A program made the position numbers and the translations under genes. DNA of 64,000 nucleotides from NCBI RefSeq assembly GCF_002368415.1, contig NZ_AP018290.1, positions 10,655,717 through 10,719,716 on the forward strand, written 5' to 3'. The DNA comes from Calothrix sp. NIES-4105. GTDB taxonomy: Bacteria; Cyanobacteriota; Cyanobacteriia; Cyanobacteriales; Nostocaceae. This document shows, piece after piece, positions 17,224 to 26,322 of the stretch (within the stretch, counting starts at the first letter, position 1; the number at the start of each line of letters is the position of its first letter). A model generated the notes under the pieces. It searched no databases. It had not been told where the DNA came from and saw only the letters and a list, made by a program, of their open reading frames with translations.

Positions 17224-17534
17224 ATACCTGCTACAACACCAACTCTACAAATTCCAGAAAAAGTGGCGCCAAACCCTGGCAACAAATCGTAGGTTGGCTT
17301 CGCTTCAAGCGTAACCCAACATCAACCAAAAGTAATATTATTTCCTCAAACAACTACATATATACTCAAAAATTACACCAGCGTAGAGACGCGATAAGGA
17401 GCGTCTCTAAATGGCATGAAATAACTATACAGAGACTTCACAAATTATTTTCATTATTTAATACATAAATACTTGATTGAGTGATACTTTAGTATTTATC
17501 TAAATAAAACAGTTTAATAAGCAGCAAAACGTTC
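17224..17534. other. Repeat-rich divergent intergenic region
   Basis: It holds a GTAGGTTGGCTTCGC...GCGTAACCCAAC inverted repeat (17289-17321), an imperfect GTAGAGACGCGAT palindrome (17383-17408) and a GGCGCC near 17264. No gene is seen. Promoters for the flanking divergent genes should lie here. Confidence 0.5.
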
Positions 17535-18522
17535 ATGACTAGATTTATACACGATGAATTTAGCAAAGACTTCATTGAAGCATTGCTAGAAGATTATGGT
17601 GCAGTCAAAGCACCAAAGCGTGTTGCCACAGAAGTGAAGCAAATCGATATTTTATTCACTCCCAAGGTCTTACAAAACCCTGAACTGACTGCACTAGGTT
17701 TGCTTGGGAAGTTTGCAGAGTTTCCAGCAATATTTGAGCCGTTTCGTAATCCGGCGCCAGAAGATGACATTTGTGATTGTATAATTAAAGTATTGGAAGT
17801 CAAAAATGCACTCAAAAGAAAAGCAAAGCCTAAAAAAACAGCACGCAAAACAAAAGCAAAGCCTAAAAAAACAGTTCTTGAAGAAACAGCAATACCCAAA
17901 CTATGGGTTCTGACACCAACCGCATCAGATGAGATATTATCTAAGTTTAAAGCAGAACCAGATACAAGCTGGGCATCAGGGGTATACTTTGTACCCGAAG
18001 CTTTCCGAACAGGAATAGTTGTCATCCACCAGTTGCCTGAAACACCTGATACATTATGGTGCGCGAATTTTGGGTCGAGACACAGTGCAAGTAAATGCCA
18101 TTGATGAATTTATCGCACTACCAGATGACAACCCTTTTAAGCAAGCCACGCTACAATGTTTATACAACTTCAAGCAAAATCTAGAATTAAATAAAACAGA
18201 AGACGCAGAAACGGAGTTAATTATGAGATTGGCGCCACTTTACCAACAAGACCGCGAGTTAGCAAAACAAGAAGGAAAAGCCGAAGGAAGAGCCGAAGGA
18301 AGAGCCGAAGGAAGAGCCGAAGGAAGAGCCGAAGGAAGAGCCGAGGGAGAACAACGTTTAGTCCTGCGTCAACTAAATCGCCGCTTTAGTGATATTGATG
18401 CATCGATAATTGAGCGGGTTAGTTTACTTCCTACAGAAAAATTAGAAGCACTGGGAGAAGCATTACTAGATTTCTCCACCTTGGATGACTTGGAAGCTTG
18501 GCTGAATCAAGAAATTCAATAA
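17535..18522 (+). pseudogene. Frameshifted Rpn/PD-(D/E)XK-type nuclease-like gene
   Basis: Two overlapping frames together make one gene of the Rpn/DUF4351-type family common in cyanobacteria. The first (17535-18104) carries the N-terminal nuclease-like part, MTRFIHDEFSKDF to about HQLPETPDTLW. The continuation in the other frame, ARILGRDTVQVNAIDE onward to 18522, holds the helical region and the C-terminus. The shift is near 18060-18066 in TTATGGTGCGCGAATTT: one inserted or two deleted bases break the expected W-x-R-I-L-G. It also has a KAKPKKT direct duplication near residue 97 and five AEGR repeats in the C-terminal part. It could be a true decay, programmed shifting or a sequencing error. 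Confidence 0.7.
18276..18347 (+). repeat. 12-bp tandem repeat encoding AEGR
   Basis: About five to six near-perfect copies of GCCGAAGGAAGA inside the frameshifted nuclease-like gene, encoding Ala-Glu-Gly-Arg repeats. Family members commonly carry a variable EG-rich repeat here, so copy number is probably polymorphic. Confidence 0.9.
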
Positions 18523-18546
18523 ATGTATTTGTAAATTCAAGCTAGC

Positions 18547-18578
18547 AAAAAGTTGGGGGTAATAACTCTCAACTTTTT
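18547..18578 (+). terminator. Rho-independent terminator
   Basis: A stem AAAAAGTTG/CAACTTTTT around a 14-nt loop, ending in a T run, 25 bp after the stop at 18522. Fits the end of the plus-strand nuclease-like gene. Confidence 0.7.
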
Positions 18579-18648
18579 GTTTAATTAAGAGAGAAAGAAA
18601 AAACGGAGTTACTTAACTTACAGCAAATTTCGCGTTCATGTAATACAT

Positions 18649-18677
18649 GTAGAGACGCGATTTAATCGCGTCTCTAC
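18649..18677. repeat. Palindromic repeat, GTAGAGACGCGATTTAATCG type
   Basis: A perfect palindrome beginning GTAG and ending CTAC, 29 bp, upstream of the NIF3-like gene. A member of the dispersed family described at 8267. Confidence 0.9.
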
Positions 18678-18752
18678 GATATGATAATTTTTATGAGGGG
18701 CGGGCAGAAGGATACCCACTCTACAAGATTTTTGTATTTTAATACGCAATTT

Positions 18753-19448
18753 ATGCAATTGGATGCTATAGAGCAGTTTCTAGATACTTTTTTTAAGGTT
18801 GAGCGTTACAACGAAGATGAACAAGGTGGTATTTATTTACCTTCCGCGCGTTCTATTCAGCGTTTGGGTCTAGCGCTGGAACCTGGAGATGGTTTTTATG
18901 AATGGGTGGAAGCGCACAATTTTGATGCACTATTTTTACATCGTCCGTGGAAACTTGAATTAGAGCGACTTCCACCCGATGTAGGGGTAATTTCTTATCA
19001 TTTACCGTTTGATGAATGCTTGACGCTGGGATTTAATCCTCGCTTGGCAGACGTTATTGGTATGAGAAATTTGGAATTATTTGGAGAAAAACAAAGTAGA
19101 CCTATTGGTATGATTGGGCAGGTGCCTAATCAAGATTTTACTGGTTTATGTAATTGTATAGATGAGATATTTAATGGCTACGAGCAAATACGGGCGGCAA
19201 ATCAAAGCGAAGTGCTAAAAGTTGCTGTGGTTGGCGCCATGACAGATTTGCTGGTACGAGAAGCCGCGTCTCGCGGTGTAAATGTTTACATAACAGGACA
19301 ACTTAGACAACCAGCAGCACAAGCAATTCTTGATACTCAAATGTCTGTTGTTACTGTTGGGCACTATCGCTGTGAGCTTTGGGGTTTACATACCCTAGCT
19401 AGCATCCTACAGCAGCGGTGGTCTTTCGTTAGTACTAATTGCAAATAG
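18753..19448 (+). CDS. NIF3-like dinuclear-metal-centre family protein
   Basis: A predicted cytoplasmic metal-binding protein of the NIF3/YbgI superfamily; the physiological reaction is not established. The ATG at 18753 (MQLDAIEQFLD) is preferred over one 72 bp upstream because the family starts with this helix. Motifs: FDALFLHRPWKL near 50, where the usual histidine lies, VISYHLPFDE near 75, and the C-terminal ITGQLRQPA and GHYRCELWGL, which hold the remaining His/Glu ligands. The length of 231 aa fits the version without the inserted PII-like domain. It is a single gene, downstream of a palindromic repeat. Confidence 0.82.
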   Translation: MQLDAIEQFLDTFFKVERYNEDEQGGIYLPSARSIQRLGLALEPGDGFYEWVEAHNFDALFLHRPWKLELERLPPDVGVISYHLPFDECLTLGFNPRLADVIGMRNLELFGEKQSRPIGMIGQVPNQDFTGLCNCIDEIFNGYEQIRAANQSEVLKVAVVGAMTDLLVREAASRGVNVYITGQLRQPAAQAILDTQMSVVTVGHYRCELWGLHTLASILQQRWSFVSTNCK

Positions 19449-19548
19449 TTAGCTGACTGGTATTATAAAAGTGCCTAAAATCAACAACTTGAATCGAATC
19501 ACACCACTTTAAAATAAAAAATACACTTAATAATCCCACTCAGCACTT

Positions 19549-19620
19549 GTAGAGACACGATTAAGCACTTGTAGAGACACGATTAAGCACTTGTAGAGAC
19601 ACGATTAATCGTGTCTCTAC
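19549..19620. repeat. Tandem GTAGAGACACGATTAAGCACTT units ending in a full palindrome
   Basis: Two 21-bp partial copies, CACTTGTAGAGACACGATTAA, precede a complete GTAGAGACACGATTAATCGTGTCTCTAC palindrome (19592-19620). The last bases overlap the TAG stop codon of the TPR gene (19617-19619 on the minus strand). This is a local amplification of a dispersed repeat. Confidence 0.9.
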
Positions 19621-20549
19621 TTAAGTAATGCTTGAAAACGGTCATCTTGACGAATTGCGTCAAATTCGGTAGCAGTTTTGATAATTGATATATATTTCTT
19701 TGGATGGATGCTTATCGCTTGGCGAAAGTTTTCAACCGCGCGGTCAATATTCTTTAGTACCATATAACAACGACCTCGGTTATACCAAACAGCGTCATCA
19801 CTAGGCGCCAGTTCCAAAGCTTGGTTATAAGAAGCAATTGCATTTTCGTAGTTTTCCAACTCTTGCCAAGCAGCACCTTTGTACAGCCAAGCTTTATAAT
19901 ACTGAGGTTGAATCGATAACGCACGCTCAAAGCTTAAAATTGCTTTGTCATGGTGCCCCCATTCACTCAAATTCACACCTCGATAGTACCAAGCCAACAT
20001 GTTTTTAGGGCTAAATTCGATTGCCCGGTCATAGCTATTAAGTGCTTCTTCGTAACGTTTAAGTTGTTTTAGGGCATTACCTCGGTTATACCATGCCCAG
20101 TACGCATCAGGCTGTAACAAGAGCGCACGGTCAAAGCTAAGAACCGCTTTCTCGTACTGCCCTAAATCACATAGAGTCAAACCACGATTGTGCCATGCGG
20201 TTGTTCCATTCGGATTAAACTCGATTGCACGCTCAAAGCTGTTGAGTGCTTCGTCATAACGTTCTAACTTACCAAGAGCTATAGCTCGGTTATGCCAAAC
20301 CCAGCAATCATCGTTCTTGAAAGTTAACATTTCGTCAAAACATAGTATGGCTTGTTCATGCTTACCCAAAGAACCCAGCGCAAAACCCTTCTGGAATAAT
20401 GCTTCGGGATATTCTGGCTTGCATCGCAGCGCTTTGTCAAAACTTGCTATAGCTGCTTCAAATTTTTCGGTCTTGTTACGTCGCAGTCCTTGCTGAAAGA
20501 AAAACTCCGCTTCCAGATTTAGAGACAACTTAAAAGAATTTTGCATCAT
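19617..20549 (-). CDS. TPR-repeat protein
   Basis: A 310-aa protein made of about eight consecutive tetratricopeptide repeats of 34 aa; the recurrent phrases WHNRGLTLCDLG, WYNRGNALKQL and WYYRGVNLSEWG mark repeat starts. No signal peptide or membrane segment is seen, so it is probably a cytoplasmic protein-interaction scaffold; the partner is unknown. It ends QALLK followed by a TAG that belongs to a palindromic repeat, so the original C-terminus may have been altered by repeat insertion. It is transcribed away from the histidine kinase gene. Confidence 0.85.
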   Translation of the reverse strand: MMQNSFKLSLNLEAEFFFQQGLRRNKTEKFEAAIASFDKALRCKPEYPEALFQKGFALGSLGKHEQAILCFDEMLTFKNDDCWVWHNRAIALGKLERYDEALNSFERAIEFNPNGTTAWHNRGLTLCDLGQYEKAVLSFDRALLLQPDAYWAWYNRGNALKQLKRYEEALNSYDRAIEFSPKNMLAWYYRGVNLSEWGHHDKAILSFERALSIQPQYYKAWLYKGAAWQELENYENAIASYNQALELAPSDDAVWYNRGRCYMVLKNIDRAVENFRQAISIHPKKYISIIKTATEFDAIRQDDRFQALLK

Positions 20550-20765
20550 ACCTTAGGATGATTTTTCAACTCACATTTTTAAAACAATAGCATGACTCAA
20601 TGGGTAAATTGTTAACCTATGATAAAAAATCTTAAATTATAGTCGTTTTTGGTAACAATTTATACAAACACAACAGTCAAAAGTGATAGATATTACCTTT
20701 CTAAGGGAATAATTAATGCAAACGACGTTGGCGCCGCTTTCCTGTTGCTAGCATTTATACACCTT

Positions 20766-22940
20766 ATGAAACATATTGAGCAGCAAATAAGACAATTTCA
20801 AGACAAGCTATTGACCCCAAACCTGATAGAGAATCCGGACTTTTTTCGTAGTGTTTGGGATGCTGTTGAATGCGGCATAATGGTTTTGGATGTTTTGGAT
20901 GGTGGTGCAGAGTATCGTTATGCTGCTTTTAATCCTGCTTTTCAAAGAATAAGTGTGATGCCAACAGAAGCTTTGTTAGGTAAAACTTTTAAAGAAGCTC
21001 TACCTGATGATATAGTTCACAATTACCATAAAAAGTATATTGAGTGCGTGCGTACAGGTAAAACAGTTTGCTTTGACTCACAGTTTTGGGTAGATGGTAA
21101 ACAAACTTGGTGGTCACTGAATGTGGCGCCAGTATGTGATAAAAATTTACGGATATATCAGCTTGTTATAACGGTTAAAGATATTACAAGACATAAAGCA
21201 GAAATTGAAGAGCGTCAGTTCATCAAACAAGCTTTGCAAGGAAATGAGGAACACTTTCGTAACCAAGAACAATTTCTTCGCAGTATTTATGATGGCGCCC
21301 AAAATTCTTTTGTTGTAGTAAATGTTCTTGAAAATGGTGAATATCAATATGCTGGTTGGAATAAAGCTGCTGAAGCATTAACTGGGATTAAAAGACAACA
21401 TATAAAAGGGAAAACATTTGAAGAGATTTTTAAACCTGCCGAAGCAGCAAAATTACAAAAATATCACGACAAATGTGTGCAGCAAGGCATAGCAATCTCT
21501 TTTGAAGATTATTTTCTGTACGAAGGTCAAACTATTTGGCTATTAACTCAGTTAAACCCTTTATTTGATAGTACTGGCAGAATATACCGTATTGTTGCTA
21601 CGTGTATTGATATTAGCGAGCGTAAACGTATAGAACAAGCGTTACAAGTTAGCGAAGCAAGATTTCGTGGGTTAGTTGAAAATGCCAACGATATTATATT
21701 TGAATACTCCGCTGATAATAAATTTACTTATATATCTCCACGTGTGATAGATATATTAGGGCGCCAAGCATCTGAGCTTATAGGAGAAGATACTACTTCT
21801 GATGTTCATCCTGAAGATGTAGTTAAAATTGTAGCTTTAGCTAAACATGTTTTTGAAACAGGCCAAAAACAAGAAGGAATAGAGTTTCGTATTCAACATC
21901 AAGATGGCAGGTATATTTGGGTAACATGTAGTCTTTCACCTGTCAAAGATAGTCAAGGTAATATCACAGCAATGCAAGGTATTCTTCGAGATATTGATGA
22001 AAAGAAAGCCGCAGAAGAAAGCTTGCAGCAAAGCTCATATGAACTTCAACAAAAAGCACAATATTTAGAGCAAGCGCTTCAACAACTTAAACGTACCCAA
22101 GCACAACTTCTTCAAAGTGAAAAAATGTCATCACTTGGTCAGCTTGTTGCTGGAGTTGCACACGAAATCAATAACCCTGTTAGTTTTATTTACAGTAATC
22201 TTGAACCTGCTAAGATTTATATTAATGATTTATTACATTTAGTTTACCTATATCAAAAATATTATCCTAATCCCGTTTCAGCTATTACAGAAGAAATTGA
22301 GACAATTGACCTTGAATTTATTAAAACTGATTTACCTAAATTGTTTTCTTCGATGAAAATGGGCGCCGACCGCATTAAGCAAATTGTCTTGTCATTAAGA
22401 AATTTTTCCCGAATGGATGAAGCTGAGTATAAAGAAGTTAATATTCATGAAGGAATTGATAATACTCTTGTAATACTTGAACATCGTATCAAAGCAACAA
22501 TTAATCGTCCAGCAATTAATGTGACTAAGCAATATGGAAATTTACCACTCGTTGAATGTTACGCTGGTCAGCTTAATCAAGTATTTATGAATATACTAAG
22601 TAACGCCCTTGATGCATTGGAAGAACGAGACTTTAAACGCTCACTTTCTGAGATTGAAATCTTACCTAGTTGTATAAATATATTAACTGAAAATATTGAT
22701 AATAAATACATATGTATTGAAATCACAGATAATGGTTCTGGTATTCCAGCTTCAGTTCAAAAACGTTTATTTGATCCATTTTTCATGACTAAGCCCATCG
22801 GTAAAGGTACTGGTATGGGTTTATCTATTAGCTACCAAATAGTTACTGAAAAGCACAACGGCGATTTGCAGTGTGTTTCATCACCAGGACAAGGCACAAC
22901 GTTTGTAATCAAGATTCCTGTAAAACAAAGGCGCCCGTAA
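20766..22940 (+). CDS. Multi-PAS sensor histidine kinase
   Basis: A soluble sensor kinase of about 724 aa from the ATG at 20766; a TTG at 20649 would add 39 residues containing a hydrophobic stretch and cannot be excluded. It has three PAS domains in series (about 20-145, 165-285, 290-415), each with a PAC-type end such as TVKDITRHKAEIEER and GILRDIDEKKAAEES. A coiled coil leads to HisKA with the phosphoacceptor H466 in GVAHEINNPVSF. The ATPase has NILSNALDAL, DNGSGIP and GKGTGMGLSIS. No receiver is attached, and no cognate regulator is adjacent on the same strand. Ligand unknown. Confidence 0.9.
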   Translation: MKHIEQQIRQFQDKLLTPNLIENPDFFRSVWDAVECGIMVLDVLDGGAEYRYAAFNPAFQRISVMPTEALLGKTFKEALPDDIVHNYHKKYIECVRTGKTVCFDSQFWVDGKQTWWSLNVAPVCDKNLRIYQLVITVKDITRHKAEIEERQFIKQALQGNEEHFRNQEQFLRSIYDGAQNSFVVVNVLENGEYQYAGWNKAAEALTGIKRQHIKGKTFEEIFKPAEAAKLQKYHDKCVQQGIAISFEDYFLYEGQTIWLLTQLNPLFDSTGRIYRIVATCIDISERKRIEQALQVSEARFRGLVENANDIIFEYSADNKFTYISPRVIDILGRQASELIGEDTTSDVHPEDVVKIVALAKHVFETGQKQEGIEFRIQHQDGRYIWVTCSLSPVKDSQGNITAMQGILRDIDEKKAAEESLQQSSYELQQKAQYLEQALQQLKRTQAQLLQSEKMSSLGQLVAGVAHEINNPVSFIYSNLEPAKIYINDLLHLVYLYQKYYPNPVSAITEEIETIDLEFIKTDLPKLFSSMKMGADRIKQIVLSLRNFSRMDEAEYKEVNIHEGIDNTLVILEHRIKATINRPAINVTKQYGNLPLVECYAGQLNQVFMNILSNALDALEERDFKRSLSEIEILPSCINILTENIDNKYICIEITDNGSGIPASVQKRLFDPFFMTKPIGKGTGMGLSISYQIVTEKHNGDLQCVSSPGQGTTFVIKIPVKQRRP

Positions 22941-22999
22941 TGTGTAAAGATATATAAAGGTAAAATAAATGTAAATTCTCAGTACAACCAAAATTACTT

Positions 23000-23281
23000 A
23001 TGGCAAAAGCAACTTGGAACGGCACCGTTCTTGCGGAAAGCGACAAAACAATAGTTGTTGAGAATAACCACTATTTTCCGGCTGACGCAATTAACAAGCA
23101 GTATTTCAAAGACAGCGATACTCACACGACTTGTCCTTGGAAAGGTGTTGCTAGTTATTACAGTATTGAAGTTGACGGGCAAGTTAACAAAGATGCTGCT
23201 TGGTACTACCCCACTGCCAAAGATAAAGCTAAACAAATCGAAGGGTATGTTGCTTTCTGGCGCGGTGTAAAAGTCGATTAG
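23000..23281 (+). CDS. DUF427-family protein
   Basis: A 93-aa protein matching the DUF427 fold: an N-terminal WNGTVLAESDKTIVVENN strand pair, FPADAINKQYF, the conserved TTCPWKGVASYYSIEVDG, and C-terminal AAWYYPTAKDKAKQIEGYVAFW. Family members are small soluble proteins of unsettled function. It lies 59 bp after the histidine kinase, possibly in the same transcript. Its stop region touches that of the convergent receiver-kinase gene. Confidence 0.9.
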   Translation: MAKATWNGTVLAESDKTIVVENNHYFPADAINKQYFKDSDTHTTCPWKGVASYYSIEVDGQVNKDAAWYYPTAKDKAKQIEGYVAFWRGVKVD

Positions 23282-24366
23282 GTATTTAGGGGCAGAGTGA
23301 CGGTGAATGTCGTTCCAACATTCACCTCACTATTAACAGAAATTACACCACCATTTTGCTCTACAGCTTGTTTGACAATTGCTAGTCCTAGCCCAGTTCC
23401 CGGAATATTGCCTACATTACTAGCACGATAGAAAGATTCAAAGAGTCGTTCAAGGTCTGCCGCAGCAATGCCAATGCCCTCATCCCGTACTTCAAAAATT
23501 ACGGTTTCTTGTTGACATTGTAATTTGAGTTCAACAGTACTGTCAGGCGCCGAATATTTAATAGCATTTGATAATAGATTGCTCAAAACGTGCCGCAATA
23601 AAGTTTCGTCCATATAAACTGTGACACATTCATCTTCACAATTAAATTTAATTGTGTGACCCGTACTAGTGCTGTATTTTATTTCTTCGATTATTTTTTG
23701 GCAAAAAGGCACTATCGCCAGTGGAGCAGAATTTGATGCGAAACGACCTGCTTCAGTTTTGCTTAAAATTAAAACATCATCGAGCATGACAACCATGCGT
23801 TTAATAGCAGCCTGAATGCGATGCAAAAAGTCAGCCCGTCGTTCATTAGCCAAATCAGGCTTTTCTAATAAGCGACTAAACCCAAAGATGGTATTGAGTG
23901 GACTGCGAAATTCATGGGAAACTACTGAGACAAAACGTAATTTTTGCTCCTTAAGTGTACGTTCCTGCTCTAACGCCATTTGTAACTGTAGAGAGAGTTG
24001 CCGCGACCTCAACAGCATTTCAATACGCGCGTGTAGCTCTAACTTTTCGATTGGTTTAGTAATTAACTCATCAATAGTTCGCCATAAATGCCGCGTTAGG
24101 AGTTTCACGTCAGACCGGAGCGTAATCAATAAAAAGGGTAAAAAAACAGGTTGCTCCTTTAGTTTTCTCGCTTCTACCCACTCCCACAGATGAGTTAGTG
24201 CCTGACCATCAACAATACACAAGTCAAACGTTTCATTTAATAGTGGTAAAGCTTTGCCTTGCTGCACCACGGACTCCCCCACAATTATCTCGTGATGGTG
24301 TCCTAGCCACTCTGCCAGTAAACGGCGATTTTCAGGTTGCTCGACAAAAATCAGAATTCGACTCAT
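23278..24366 (-). CDS. Receiver-histidine kinase hybrid
   Basis: A 362-aa cytosolic two-component protein with an N-terminal receiver at 1-120 (phosphoacceptor D53 in CIVDGQ, lysine K104 in ITKPIEKLEL). The usual acidic pair near residue 9 is reduced to a single glutamate (IFVEQPENRR), so receiver phosphorylation may be weak or altered. A coiled linker leads to HisKA with H151 (VVSHEFRSPLN) and an ATPase with LSNAIKYS, DEGIGIA and GTGLGLAIV. It is 27 bp downstream of the KaiC-like gene on the same strand, which suggests a functional pair. Confidence 0.9.
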   Translation of the reverse strand: MSRILIFVEQPENRRLLAEWLGHHHEIIVGESVVQQGKALPLLNETFDLCIVDGQALTHLWEWVEARKLKEQPVFLPFLLITLRSDVKLLTRHLWRTIDELITKPIEKLELHARIEMLLRSRQLSLQLQMALEQERTLKEQKLRFVSVVSHEFRSPLNTIFGFSRLLEKPDLANERRADFLHRIQAAIKRMVVMLDDVLILSKTEAGRFASNSAPLAIVPFCQKIIEEIKYSTSTGHTIKFNCEDECVTVYMDETLLRHVLSNLLSNAIKYSAPDSTVELKLQCQQETVIFEVRDEGIGIAAADLERLFESFYRASNVGNIPGTGLGLAIVKQAVEQNGGVISVNSEVNVGTTFTVTLPLNT

Positions 24367-24393
24367 TGCTAGTGTTTTTGGTAGCTAACAATA

Positions 24394-25839
24394 CTACTGA
24401 GTAGGTTTATTCTTAAGGAATTCGGGCACACCTGTCAATATACCTCGAAGTTGTGTAAGTGGCTTTCCAACTTTTAGACCGTAGCGACTAATTTCAAATT
24501 CGCGCAAGGTCTTTTCAAAGTCGGTCATCCGCTTTTTGAGAACGCCAATAGTCCGCCGCAGTTCGCCATGCATTTCTAAATAGCGCAGAAACACAATTGT
24601 GTCTGCCAGGTAGCTAATTCCAATTTCTGTAACTCGAAATTCTCCTGTTATTGTTTCAATCTCATTAATCAGTATTACAGCCACACTCATATTTTGCAAA
24701 TATTTACAGAGCGCGTGAATGTGGCTCGTTAAATCAGACCCACGCACTGAGAGCCGATAACCGGAGATACTATCGATCATCACAATCCGCACTTGGTGCT
24801 GCTCGACTTCTTGGCGCACAAGGTAAGCAAATTCATCGGGTGTATAATACAGTGGCTCCACCTGAACAATTGATAGCGTTCCCCGATCCTGCATTGCATG
24901 AACGGCAATATTAATTCCTTCTGCACGGCGCAACAGCGTTTCTCTACTTTCCTCAAAAGTATAAATCACCGAACGCTCACCCCGTCCGGCTGCCTCTTTC
25001 ATAAACTGAAGTCCCAGTGTACTTTTACCTACACCGCTTGGACCACTAATAATGGTAATAGTGCTGCGCTCAATGCCACCGTGCAGCATTTCGTCTATCT
25101 CAGGAATGCCAGAAGAAACAACTCCAGTTGTAAGAGCTTGTTTGTGGGCTGCGGGTACTAATCGAGGGAAAACATGCATTCCAGTGCTGGTTAAACGGAT
25201 GGCATGATGCCCGTCTTGAAAGCCACTGCCTCGGAATTTAGAGACACTAAGTGACCGCGCGTCGTTACTGAAGTTAAGATGTAATACCCCATCACTCATA
25301 AACTGTAAATCATCGTCGGGCGCCTCTTCGCTGTTTTCAGAAGTAAACAAAACTGTTGTACCTTTTTCTACCAAAAACCGCAGGAATGACAATACTTGCT
25401 TGCGAAATTGAAACGTGTCGCTCGCCAAATAGCGAAACTGCGTCATTGAGTCAATAAAAATGCGCTGTGGCTTGAGATTTTCCACAGAGTCAATAATAGC
25501 CCTTGTTGTTGGTTCGCGCTCGACTTCAGCAGGTGAAAAAATGTCGTAGGTCTGCACCCGACTAAAAAAATCCGAGGTGGGACTAAGGTCAAGAAAGCTA
25601 ACGCCTTGTATATCAAATCCTAGTCCAGAGGCAGTTCTCCGCAATTGGGCAATAGTCTCTGCCAGCGTAATAAATAAAACTGATTCGCCGTTTGCTGCTC
25701 CTGCCGTTAAAAAATGCATTCCCAATGTTGTCTTACCTGTTCCTGGACCGCCACGAACCAAGTAGCTACAACCTGATATATAGCCCCCATAGAGAACCTC
25801 GCTCAAACCCAAAATTCCTGTAGACAAACGGTTTTCAGA
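24394..25839 (-). CDS. KaiC-like double RecA ATPase
   Basis: A 481-aa two-domain KaiC-superfamily protein. Walker A of the first half is RGGPGTGKTTLG and of the second SGPSGVGKSTLG. The second half keeps the paired catalytic glutamates (TFEESRETLLRR); the first has only one (TLAETIAQLRR). At the place of the clock KaiC autophosphorylation sites (Ser-Thr before ITDTII) the sequence reads GISYLADTIVFL, that is Ser-Tyr. It is therefore probably not the core clock KaiC but a signalling paralogue. No kaiA or kaiB is nearby; its partner is probably the receiver-kinase downstream. The ATG at 25839 is chosen because a GGAAAGGAAG stretch precedes it; 12 residues more are possible. Confidence 0.88.
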   Translation of the reverse strand, partial: SENRLSTGILGLSEVLYGGYISGCSYLVRGGPGTGKTTLGMHFLTAGAANGESVLFITLAETIAQLRRTASGLGFDIQGVSFLDLSPTSDFFSRVQTYDIFSPAEVEREPTTRAIIDSVENLKPQRIFIDSMTQFRYLASDTFQFRKQVLSFLRFLVEKGTTVLFTSENSEEAPDDDLQFMSDGVLHLNFSNDARSLSVSKFRGSGFQDGHHAIRLTSTGMHVFPRLVPAAHKQALTTGVVSSGIPEIDEMLHGGIERSTITIISGPSGVGKSTLGLQFMKEAAGRGERSVIYTFEESRETLLRRAEGINIAVHAMQDRGTLSIVQVEPLYYTPDEFAYLVRQEVEQHQVRIVMIDSISGYRLSVRGSDLTSHIHALCKYLQNMSVAVILINEIETITGEFRVTEIGISYLADTIVFLRYLEMHGELRRTIGVLKKRMTDFEKTLREFEISRYGLKVGKPLTQLRGILTGVPEFLKNKPTQ

Positions 25840-25875
25840 CATTTGCAAGCCGTCTTCCTTTCCTTTCCGACACAA

Positions 25876-26318
25876 TATAATTGTTGCATGGAGTAAACTT
25901 GCTGCTGCGTGGCACTAAAACATTAGTTATAAAGCAGAAAGTTCAGACCTGTACTTAACTGAGAAATACACATTTTCTGCTGCATCAGTTAAAGTAACTA
26001 TCCGGAGGCAGAAATTTTTGACTTGTATTTACCAGAAATAAGCATACCACCAACCCTCACTTCTGAAGCCGATAAAAAAGTAGGGTGCGTGAAGGCTATA
26101 AAAATTTTAGAACGAAGCTAATAATCTAGTAGTTCGTGTCATAAGTTTTGGGGGGTAGAAATATTAGCAACGGATGAAGAGCGGATGTAACGGATAAGTA
26201 ATTTTAAATAACAAAATTTATATGTTTGACGAACAACTCATCCGTTAAATCCGTTGTATCCGTTGCCAGCCAACCAGCCAAAATTAATGACATGAACAAC
26301 TAGTAGCCTTCACGCACC
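25876..26318. other. Repeat-dominated gap between the KaiC-like and MCP loci
   Basis: Apart from the nested inverted-repeat element at 26080-26322 the gap is AT-rich sequence with no open frame that I would support. Confidence 0.5.
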
Positions 26319-26322
26319 CTAC
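26080..26322. repeat. Nested inverted-repeat (MITE-like) element, 243 bp
   Basis: The outer arms are GTAGGGTGCGTGAAGGCTA and its complement TAGCCTTCACGCACCCTAC; the arms go on, less perfectly, through CTAGTAGTTCGTGTCAT / ATGACATGAACAACTAG. Inside sits a second inverted repeat, CAACGGATG...ATCCGTTG (26168-26271), of a family also present at 46208-46315 and 53938-53963. The element reaches the stop codon of the broken MCP gene. Confidence 0.85.

Noticed and set aside
24394-25839. Core clock kaiC
   Set aside because: No kaiA/kaiB next to it, Ser-Tyr at the phosphosite and one missing catalytic glutamate in the first domain; called KaiC-like only.
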